Shown: in pieces, positions 35,901-47,900 of the stretch | Numbering within the stretch: the first letter of the stretch is position 1 | Layout: each line of letters starts with the position of its first letter | DNA from: Owenia fusiformis | Lineage: Eukaryota > Annelida > Polychaeta > Sabellida > Oweniidae | DNA length: 64,000 nucleotides | Direction of reading: 5' to 3' | Assembly: GCA_903813345.2 (NCBI GenBank) | Contig: CAIIXF020000006.1 | Location: 35,070,436 to 35,134,435, forward strand | Translations under genes and position numbers: made by a program | The notes under the pieces: generated by a model | Told to the model about the DNA's origin: nothing | Database searches by the model: none | Seen by the model: only the letters and a program-made list of their open reading frames with translations

Positions 35901-38900
35901 AAGATTGCCGCCCAAAAGTTAATCAGCTCTAGTACTTGATATTCTCTATCATTTGTGTAAATTTGAAGGAAATCCAATGAGCGGTTTTCCTGAAATGGCG
36001 ATGACAAGATTTTTCGAAAAACCTTCAAAATGGCCACCAGAAAACAAGATGGCTGCCCAAAAGTTAATCAGCTCTAGTACTTGATATCCTCTATCATTTG
36101 TGTAAATTTGAAGGAAATTCGATGAGCGTTTTTTCTGGAAAGGCAATGACAAGATTTTTCGAAAAACCTTCAAAATGGCCACCAGAAAACAAGATTGCCG
36201 CCCAAAAGTTAATCAGCTCTACTACTTGATATCCTCTATCATGTGTGTAGATTTGAAGGAAATCCGATGAGCGGATTTTCTGAAATGGCGATGACAAGAT
36301 TTTTCAAAAAATCTTCAAAATGGCTGCCAGAAAACAAGATGGCCACCCAAAAGTTAATCAGCTCTAGTACTTGATATTCTCTATCATTTGTGTAAATTTG
36401 AAGGAAATCCAATGAGCGGTTTTCCTGAAATGGCGATGACAAGATTTTTCGAAAAACCTTCAAAATGGCCGCCAGAAAACAAGATGGCCACCCAAAAGTT
36501 AATCAGCTCTAGTACTTCATATGCTCTATCATCTCTGCGAATTTGGAGAAAATCTGATGAGCAGTTTTCCTTAAACGGCGATGACAAAAAGCGGGACGAT
36601 CATGATCACAATCACAACCACGATCACGACCACGACCACGATCACGACCACGATCACGACCACGATCACGACCAGTATCAGCTCTACTACTTGATATCTT
36701 CTATCATGTGTGTAAATTTGAAGGAAATCCGATGAGCGGATTTTCTGAAATGGCGATAAGATTTTTCAAAAAATCTTCAAAATGGCTGCCAGAAAACAAG
36801 ATGGCCACCCAAAAGTTAATCAGCTCTAGTACTTGATATTCTCTATCATTTTTGTAAATTTGAAGGAAATCCAATGAGCGGTTTTCCTGAAATGGCGATG
36901 ACAAGATTTTTAGAAAAACCTTCAAAATGGCCGCCAGAAAACAAGATGGCCACCCAAAAGTTAATCAGCTCTAGTACTTCATATGCCCTATCATCTCTGC
37001 GAATTTGGAGAAAATCTGATGAGCAGTTTTCCTTAAACGGCGATGACAAAAAGCGGGACGATCACGATCACGACCACGATCACGATCACGATCACGACCA
37101 CGATCACGACCAGTATGACGACTATATCCCACCGATGGTGTGATAAAAACATTAAAATACCCCAATTATGAATTATGAAGCTTTTGTATTGTTTTGAGCA
37201 CTTTTCAAAGAAGAGTTTGAATTATATATTGAGTTATATTCTTTCTTGTGATATATGTCAATAGGTAAATTGCATTAAACTCAATTTCATTATTGCACTT
37301 TAAAAAACAAAACAACAACAAATAAACACAAAGCACAATATGTTTTACAGTTGTTATCCTAAAACACAATTAACTTTTACAATTTCAAGCTCATTCAAAA
37401 ACAGTGCGTGGAGTCAGCATCTAGAAGCGTGCGAAAGGACACATGATTAAAACATGTACGGAAACTGAGTGATAAATCAACCCCAGCATAAGTACTTAGC
37501 TTATAAATCGTGAATGCAACTTTGGCTCTTGGTTACTGGATTAACCTATCATTTTATGGGCAACTAAATATGAATAGTATCTGCCAGTATTATCCATTCA
37601 TATTTAAATGACATATCATAAAATAGAAGATTAATCCGGTAGCCAACAGCGATTATTTGCATTTGTGAAAGTTAGCAATTGCATCTTTATTGCAAGAGGC
37701 GAACAGATTTTCAAACAAGGTATGAGAGTTCTTGATTTTGAACAAGATGCATGCAGCATCCAGTTATTATGGAGATTATTTGGTTGATATACCACTAGGT
37801 TTGGATCAGGTGTCAAGCAAAATCAAACAAATTTCCCACCACCAACCTTTTCATTCGTCGACCCGAAGGAGTTCTAACAGCGGCACTAAGAAAACATATA
37901 AACAATATTTAATGTGCCATCGTCAGCATTGTAATGTGACATAGAAGGTGAAATAGAAGGTGACATCAAAAAAGTGTATTTTAAATTCATAAAGTCAATG
38001 TTTAATTTGACTGTTAAGTTATTATGCTGAATAAAGATACATGTAATATAACTTTGTATGTTAGGGAGTTTTGACTGAATAGATTTTTAGGTTAGGACAT
38101 TTTGGACTCTAAAGATAGCTTAAAGTTTCAGTACTGTGGGAGGATTCAAATATTTACAAGATCAATGTTTTTCTTATGATGCAAAATACTTACTCATCTG
38201 GTGATGGGCTAGGAGAATACTTTTGTTGAACTTCTGGCTGAGAAGTGGCACCATGAGGAGACTGTTGCTTATAATCCACATCAACAGATAAAGGGGATGG
38301 GGTTCTGGTAATGGGAGATGGAGTTCTGTACATTGTATATGATCCATCCTTAGAAGTTGATGGCCTAGGTGATGGTGCCCTTGGGGAAGGTGCCCTAGGT
38401 GATGGTACCCTGGGTGGTGGTGGTACCATCTGTGGGGGTACCATTTGTAGTGCTCCTCTGGTGTTAATTGTCTTAGGTGGCACTATTGGTTTAGCTTGCA
38501 CTTTTGGAGGCGTGACTTCCATCATTTTGGGCAGAGTAGTGTTTGGAGTAGTTTCCATTGTTTTGGGTGGAGTAATATTCCGAGTTGTTTCCACTGTTTT
38601 GGGTGGAGTAATATTTGGAGAATGAGATCTGGGTGATGGCGTTCGGGATATATTTGGGGAATGTCTCAACAGTTGAACTCCCCCATTGTTCACTTCAGGT
38701 GGTTCCAATGCTTCAATGTTAAACTGTAGTGTATGTGTACTTCCAGGCGTTTGTATCACACTCGATTTATCAATATGTTTATCACTGAGAAATTTTGATT
38801 TTTCTTTCGCACCACCATTTTGGTGCAGTGTTGCATTCTGGGAGGTATTGTTTTTCATAAAGTGTTTTGTTGTCTCCATAGTGATTCTCCCTCGTGGGGA

Positions 38901-41900
38901 AGTGTTATTTTCCCCGCTAGAATGTCCATTCATTTCTACACCACTATCTTCACTTGGACTTTTCGGTTCATCATACTGAGCCTGAAAGTGGAGTTAATTA
39001 CTTTTACAATGTATTTCAATCTATGAAACATATTTGTTATTGTAAATGTATTGTTATCTTCTAAACCATACATGTTCCAGGCTGCGGGAAATATACTGAG
39101 GGAAAGGTGAACATGTATTTACCTCATATAATGGAATATTTGGTAGATATTTACTCTTGTGGATAAAAATGATGTGCCATTAGATAAAATTTCAATTTAT
39201 TACTATTAATATGTTATTCTTACATGTTAGGTACTGCATATAAAGATTATGTAACTCAGAATATATATTCAGAATAAATATTGTAGATTATTTATTTGTA
39301 TTATTTATCTATATGTGACCTTATTTTCAAGTTCTCAAAAAATTCTTGAATGTTTTTTATCGCTGAACAAATATTACATCCCTACAACTTGAATAATTGT
39401 ACAAACCCTCTGGTTAACAGTGCTACTTCTTGGCTGAGAATGCACCTCAGCAACAACAACATTTCTTGGAGATCTCGCCCGTGTTTTGACCCCATTTTGG
39501 TTCACTTTTACAGCAGGGGGTGGGGGAGGTGGAATTTTTGGCTTTTCTATCGATGATTTTTTCGTTGTTTTTAAATTTTGTTGCATCTGAAGTTTTGAGC
39601 GTTTTTTGATGCGAGGAGGGGCTATAGGATCAAGCACATCCTGAAAATAGCATTGTTTGACAATTTTGTTACCAACAAATATCCGATTTGAATCCAGAAA
39701 ACTTCCTTGCCATGTAATGTTGATAAAATATTGATAAACACAAATAAGTAAGACATGCATGATCAAAATAAATATGTATCAACTTGAAATAAAAAATGTT
39801 TGTGCTTCTCGTAGGAAAATTCAAAATCAAACAAAATTATCAAGATATTTATATATTTTTTATTGTTCAACATAAAAAAATCATCTCGACCTTTGAGATA
39901 AATAAATGAAAGATAAGAATTCAGCAAATTATTATATTAAATACGACACCCCTTCGTTATATTTTGTTGTATTCAAAACTTACATCTTTTATGTATTCTG
40001 GGAGGCCCTCTGAGTCGTCATTAATCTGCTGGATGGCAAGCAATAGAGGGTCGCCATCATCTTCATCTTTAAACTGTGCACAATAAATATAAATCAGTGA
40101 AATGTGAGTGTATACTGTGTAAAGAATTTTGCAGTTTTTACAAAGTGAACAGTCATGTTCATTCATTCATTCATAATAAGTTGATGTCCTGAAACGTTGT
40201 AAATACAAATTAAAATAAAATAACAAAAGTTGATTTTGAAAATAAAAGTGGTGGTATATGATGCAAATGAATAATGAAATGATGACAAAGTGCATTTGTT
40301 TTAACTTAAAATTAAATAAACAAGAATGCTTAAAATGGTTCAGGTTTCCACAATCACCTCATTCAAGCAAATTTTTACACATTTCAAGTCCTCCTCATCT
40401 GATCTAATTTTATACAACCCATTTTAATCTCATTTAATTCGATCATAATTTCGACCCGGTTTAAACATTTGTGACAATTCTACGTCCCCCTTTGTTCTCA
40501 ATTATCACTTTATATAGTCTAACTAAGAAACTAGTTATTTAAATACTGGTTGAATCCCTGTAATGTTTGCTAAATACTTGGTGAAATGTTTACTTGAAGT
40601 TTTGTTAACTTTGCTTGGTAAAATTTGATTACCTTGCTTGGCTTGGTGAAATGTTTACTTAGATATATGTTTACTTTGCTTGGTGAAATGTTTAATTTGC
40701 TTAGTGACATGTTTATCTTGCTTGGTGAAATGTTTAATTTGCTTGGATATGTTTACCTTGCTAGGTGAAATGTTTAAATTGCTTGGATATATGTTTACCT
40801 TGCTTGATGAAATGTTTAATTTGCTTGAATATATGTTTACCTTGCTTGGTGAAATGTTGGTTGGTATTGAGGGGGCTGCCACCAGGATGGGAGGGGGAGG
40901 TATATATTCTATTGAATCCTGGAAAAATTATAAAATAATAGAAATAAATATATATAATAGGCTTTCACCAACTCCCTGGTCACAGTTGATATAGGCAATA
41001 ACATATGGGCTTAATGTAAGTCTAAATAAATAATAATTTTTACAAAAAAATAAAAAATGCAATTTTAAATTGCAGATCTATTTTTCCCAAGGTTGTCTAG
41101 GTGAACTTGATTTACATCTTGACCTCCCAATGAAAAGAAATAGTTTAGGTGGCAAGGAAAATGCATATGGGTATTGAAATGCCATTATATAGTTTTTCCT
41201 TTCTTTCCCAATTATATTGATATTTGACCCAGAAGAGTAACAATCTAAGTACAGTAAAATCTGTCTAAGTGGAACATCTTTGGTACCGCTAAAAAGTGTT
41301 CCACTTGGGAGGTGTTCCACTTATAGAGGTGTTCCACTTTACAGATTTCACTGTAATATTTCTTATTTTTTATTTTGGTGTTGCTTACCATTACTGAGCT
41401 ACTACTCAGGCTGTTAGTAGAGAGGGAACTGTCAAGTGAATTCTCCGACATTCTATCACCAATAGGGGGAGCTGGATTCTTTCCCTATATGAAAAATAAA
41501 GAGAAGTTTTACCAATGTTAATCATGTTATCATGATTTTATCTTAAATCTACTATTCCTCTGAACTGTGGAAAGAAAGAACAATTATTTGTCTATAAATG
41601 CTGTACATGGCAGAAATAATCTAATTTCAAAGCAACATCTTGAATTAGAGAAAGAGTTATAGCATGAAACTAAAATGACTGTTTCTTTTTCATTTTAAGC
41701 AATTTCATTTCCTCATTTTTTCTCTCAAAGATCATGATGAAAGATTCATTATAAAGTATGTGTACATTAAGATTCATATTATAAAGTATTTTAGGTTTTT
41801 ATATTGCTTTTTGTGTTTCACATATGTGTGCATGCAAAAATAATTTAATTGAAAAGAATGCGTGCACACAAGATTAAATGTATGAACAACAATAGTGACA

Positions 41901-44900
41901 GTAAAAGAAACAAAACAGTTAAGGAAAAAAGTTGATGTTGAATCACAATAAAGCTTTAATGTGAATACTTGTCTTATGCGAACACTTCAAATGTGAACAG
42001 TGACTGCATCTTTATAAGAGTACTTTGACAAGCTTAACCAGAATGAGGAAATCAGAGATGGTGTTTCATTCAACGAAGTGCCCACTTTTACACAAATGAA
42101 ATGAATTGGATGTATAAGGGGAATAAGGTGCAAGCAAAAATGTTAATAATTATCAATTTAATTCAAAATAGAGACAGTTTTTAAAATACATGCAATGCAG
42201 ATTTTGATGTTTACCCTTGAGATCTTTTTACTCCTCTGATAAATCAAAAGATAAATTGATGTTATCATAATGCATATGTAATTTTGTATGCTTATATGTT
42301 TTTTAATTGAGGGAGCATTTCAAGATAATATAACAGATATTAATAACCAATACTAATATACTAAAATGATTCAACTGTATTTCCATATCAACATCATTCT
42401 GGTATGGCATATATTTTCCCTGATTCTCATCATTGGATGTTTTTACCCCCCCTCCCTAAACGAACATTTCATCTTTCTGATCCACCAAATGTCTTACCTT
42501 CATGGCCGCAACTTCTCGCTTGAGGACCATACTGTCAAACTTGTCAATGTCTCGGGGTAGGATTATGCTTCGGATTTCTGAGAGGAGTGTAAACTGGAAG
42601 AAATAATACATTACAAAAATGTAATATGTAACAATGGGTTACAGACTCTGGTGACCCATGATACCAATATCAAAAATTGGTGACAAGAACAGTGTGGAAC
42701 CATTGCAATGTTGTCATTGTGACATAAAAAAAGTTTTTTTGACAAAACAAGAAGCCAAGTGTAATTCTTTCTTTTTACAATAAATCCAAGTTCTATTTTC
42801 CCAAAATATCTCTCAGTTCCAATATACAATATACATAATATGTGGGTAATACAGATTTAAAATACAGTCTAAAATTTTACTCACTTTAGCATGTGTATTG
42901 AGTAACTCTAATAGCGCCATAACAATCCCTTCTACAGGAATAAGTCCCTTTTGATACTCTGTCACATAATAATTCATTGTTCCTTTCTCGTTCTCATTTA
43001 GCAACAACCTAGCCTGCTCCTGGATCATCCCCCAGTGTTGACCACTCATAGAGCTGTTTAACATTAACTGCGAACCTGCTCCCTTTTGGAAAATGGGTTC
43101 TGATTTGGAGCTTCGCATACTACTATCCAGTGGTGAGCTAGTGAGGTTAAATTTAGTATCACTGGAATGAAATAGAACAATTGTAAATTAAGTCGTTGAA
43201 AAATTGATCAACAAAGCATCAAGCCAAGTATCAATCTGTGAATATTGATAACAGTTCCAAAAATTGCTCCATTTGAGAAAAATTTCCATTCATAACATTT
43301 CATAGGTAAAGCGATTTGAATCCAAGGTGACCCAGATCTACTATAAGCTGATGTGATTCACATACAAATCTATAAATCTATAAATCTATAAATGTTCCTT
43401 CACATTTTTTTTCTATTGATTGGGTTTAGGATCCGGTACAGCATAGTATGTACAGCATAACCTTTAATATGATTGGGGATATATTCGTATACCTATGAAT
43501 CTGTTTGTTTTTTAAACTCGGTGTGGACTGCTCACTTCCGCTACCCATAATCCATTGTGGTTTGTCAGATAACATACGCGAATGAGGCAGTTTGCGGACA
43601 TCCTTCAGAGTGACAACCATACGCTTGGATGATTTGATAATCTGCACCGCCTCTGCATGAGTGATGTCTAAGAAGGTGTGACCGTTGATATCTAGGATCT
43701 GGTCCCCGACCTAGAATACATAAAAATAAATCAATTCAAACGTCATTTCTCACAAACTATTGTTATGATTTCGAAAACTACATGTAATACTGAAACTGTC
43801 ATTTTCGCATTGTGTAACAACAACTGAATTTCCAAATTTTGGAACTTTTAAAATAATCGATCCTACCATCAGTGTGATAAAAATGATATCAACAAAACAA
43901 TTTACTTAACCATCCATATGAGTTCAAATAATTTTTGAAAACAACTTATGAGTTAAAATAATTTTTGAAAAAAACTTACTTTCAGTCCTGCGTGGTCCGA
44001 TACAGAGTAAGGGGTAACCCCTGTTATATATATCCCCAGTCCAAACTCACTTCCTCCCCGTATCATTAGACCCAGATTGCCTCCTTTACTAACCACTACA
44101 TTCACCTGCAACATAATGCACATAATATGTTCAATGCAAGGATAATGGTTTCATGTGCATGATTACAAATCCACTACAAATCATCAATTTCACTGTGGTC
44201 TTGAGGATTATTTTAAATGTCAAAGAGCATTTTTCAGTTGATCCAGACAGGCAATGAACTATGTACATGTATACATGCTATACATACATACATTCTTACA
44301 TGCTCGGATATACAAGCTGAATAAAATATTTTTGTTAATCTAATCTATCTGATGAATGTAACATAGTTACTGAGCAATGTGTAGATATCTAGGGGTGTTA
44401 GACATTATTTCTTTTTGCGTCAGATCTTAGATATGGATATTGGGGGTTGTTTTCCTTAAGACTTTTTAAGTTGCAAAAGTTTTCTTTGTTTTTAAGCGAT
44501 TGCCATACTCTTTTGTCTCTTATTGGGTCGTACCTACATATTTGTAACAATATACAATCTACTGAGTCACTTTAAGTGACCAATTTACATAATTTAATGT
44601 ATTTAGGGAGTCTAAACTCCTCTAATACTTCAAGCACATCTCTAAAGCAATTCAAAACAAAATATGAAATAATTTCAAGAATTCAATCAATAAAGTTGAG
44701 TCTTAATCACATTCAAGCTAAATGAGGTCATTACAATATATAGTGTCAGGTAATATGCTAAGGACTCGTTGTAAATAGACAATGTTTTGAACCTGATTTG
44801 CGACAGCTGTTAGCTTTTACTGAAGCATTCTTGATTCAAAAATTGATTTCCAATATGTCAGTTTACACACAGTACATTATTCATAAACATTCTTGATTTA

Positions 44901-47900
44901 ATGCTGCCAGACTTCAATGTTTAAGATATAGTTTATACAAATGTTATATTAGTGAATCTTTAGCTGTAAGGCATGACATTGGTTTTACTAACTTCACATA
45001 CAGGGTGTCCGGAAAGTAAAGATACAAATACTCTAATTTCAAGAGATTTAGTTTTTTTGTCATGAAATTGCTACAGATTGTAGAGGAACTAAATTACAAT
45101 ACATCTACCAACTTTTATAACATATACAGTAGTCTAAATGTGTCAAAGTTACGGTTGTCATGGTTACGGTGGCGAGGGGTATGCGGAGCAGTTCCAGGAT
45201 ATCGCGAAATTGTGATAATGCTAAAATATAACCATTTAAAATAGTGTTTATTATTGAATTTCTTATCAGTTTTTTGTTTTGTTCAATATTGTATTCTGGC
45301 TGCCATAGTATTCTCATTAGTATAACAATATCATTGATACATATCAGAACTATGTAATGTCACCAGTATAATCAAAGAAAGGGAGTATATAAGTGCTTAG
45401 AAAAAGGGTCCCTGGATTAATAGGAAAGTCAGTAGTGCACCTCCACAGTCAATGCTCCAATGCACAAAGCAAAGAAAACAAATTTTACAATTGAATGTCT
45501 TGACATTAACCTTTTTGTACAATGGCCCATATTTCCCTGATAATGTCCTGTTGGACTTCTACATTAATGAATATGTTAAAGCAATATTTGTGAGAAGTTC
45601 AACATAAAAATAAGACTCGGCTGGAAGCCAATGTTATCAGCAATCTTAGAGATTGACAGCAAATGTTTTGTAAGGTCTTTGAATCCCCGGTCATAATACA
45701 CCAAGAATGTTTAGATAAAGGTGGAAAATACATAATACTCAACAGTAGTAATGTCAAATGATTAAATAATGTTTCAGTACTAATCCTTTTGCTGTTGTGG
45801 TACATAATTTGATGCATAATATAGGGCCGGAACCAACTATAAATTTCGGAGTCGACTAGTTGAGGTGTCTTAGTTGAGTCGTCATCGATTAGTTGCCCCC
45901 TGGCTTCGGAAAAAATAAAATATTTCCTTTATCTGTCATCAGTTTTTGCCGCATTTACAGATTTGTTTCTCCTAGTACTCTGTTTCTTGTATAAACAATG
46001 TATCAAATATAATAAATCGATCGTTTTTAAAGTTTATATTGTGTATTTGTGTTGTTTTATGCAATAATTCAACTAGAATTTATCATTGTTGTAAATAAAC
46101 GTCTTCTTCTATTTACTTCCGCTGACCTTGACCGTTACCGGAACTACTTAGTTTGAATTCGCGCAATATTTAAATAAAATGTCAAACTCAAAAGGGAAGT
46201 CTCCCATATGTGAATACTTTACCCTAACGGTCACGGGTGATCATTGCGATTTGCGATGGCACATATACCCATATAATTTGCATGATAGCACATTATAAAA
46301 ATGATAAATGTGTGGGACTATATTCTTGCCAATTAAAAATGAAGTGCTTCCGCGGCCTTTAATTGATCGCTAAAAGTAAACTTTTTAAAAGTTAAGGACA
46401 GGGTGCATGTTGGGAAATTTTCTGCATTCCTCAATTGAGTCACATGTTATTTTTCAAACAAAAATAACTCCTTCCCCACATTGTCTACATCTTCCAAGTT
46501 TGCACAAAGAGTGCACTTATGTGCCTAGAAAAGCCTTGTGAGAAGGTTTGTTTTGTAAAATGTATAAAAAAAATGAGAAAATTCAGTGAAAAAAATTTCT
46601 GAAAATTTTCTGATTTTTTTCACTGAATTTTCTTGTTTTTTATACGCTTTATCAAAACATCCTTCTCACAAGTCTTTTCTAGGCACATAAGTGCACTCTT
46701 TGTGCAAAACTGGAAGAATAGACAATGTGGGGAAGGAGTGATTCTTGTTTGAAAAATAACATGTGACTCAATTGAGGAATGCAGAAAATTTCCATCATGC
46801 ACCCTGACCTTAAATAACTTCAATTAGTATCGAATAAAGAAGTGAATCTGTTTATAGCATATGTTTGAAGTGTTTTGAAGAGTAGAAACATGCATTTTGG
46901 GCTGGATAAGTAAGGAAAATACATAACAACATCACAAAAATGAGGTGAGTGAACGTTTATTTATGAACTTTTCTTCACAATTTTTCCCGGGGATATGTCT
47001 TCGATGATCGATTTTTCCAAATCAAAGTCGACTATCAGCCCAACTTTCGTCGTATCCAACTAGTTAGACTAATCGTTCCGGCCCTAACATAATAACAACA
47101 GACGACGGAGTGTCAAGATGATATGAACAGGAGAAAAGAATTATGAAACAAAATTGTGACGTTGCTCCACATACCCGCGACTCCTGTTACGATAACAACC
47201 ATAACTTTTTTATTTTGAAACAATTTGTCATGAGAGTTGCAGGATAAATTGTTTCAATGTCATTCTACAATCTGTAGCAATTTCATCTCACAACAGGTAA
47301 ATCTAATGAAATTAGAGCATTTGTATCTTTACTTTCCGGACACCCTGTATGTGCCAGGCTTCTTTTCCAGAGAATAGAATTCTAAATCAGGCTGGAATAT
47401 CGAAGCTGTCTAAAATATACCAATGATCGGGGTATGCCTAAAAATTTTGAAAATGATCATCTTAATCCGTATTTGATATATAAAATGATAAATGGCATCT
47501 TTAATAATATTTCAAGCTTGAAAAAATATGGTCTTCATCGAAATCTGTATACCCTCAAATGAATGGAGAGCTCTTTACCTAGACGCAAAACAATTTTTGG
47601 AACTTTTTGAATTTACCTTAAGTGAAACCTACTATTATTAAAGACAACATTTTCAGTTTATCATCAAATATTTCTATTTTTGAACATCTTGACCCACTTC
47701 AGAGAGGTTTTATTGTCCATGTTATTGTATGGTATAATCCTTCACAACTTCAGTGTATCAATAAAGGTAATGCTAGAAGAGATCAATAAGTTGAATATTG
47801 CTTATCCAAATATCCATACAGAAGCATGCCTTGAACAATAGAAGAGCTATAAACAGGGAATACTGCACAATGCCTACGTATACTGCACAATAATTGAGTT

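Larger units (their letters stand above)
45001..47347. mobile_element. Outer TIR element, CAGGGTGTCCGGAAAGT ends
   Basis: CAGGGTGTCCGGAAAGTAAA at the left and its inverse at the right, flanked by TA on both sides. A further inverted pair (GAAATTGCTACAGATTGTAG) lies inside each end. Without the nested insert it is about 1.1 kb and non-coding. The TA target suggests a Tc1/mariner-type source. Confidence 0.85.

Noticed and set aside
35659-37049. Series of 67-77-residue minus-strand frames
   Set aside because: Identical peptides recurring every 145 bp mark a satellite, not tandem genes; the frame shifts by one base per unit.
36388-37165. Open frames with DHDHDH or RDRDRG runs
   Set aside because: They are translations of the CACGAT/CACGAC microsatellite within the 145-bp satellite; frame and strand are arbitrary.
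38311-38625. Plus-strand glycine-rich open frame
   Set aside because: Antisense shadow of the proline/threonine-rich whirlin exon 11.
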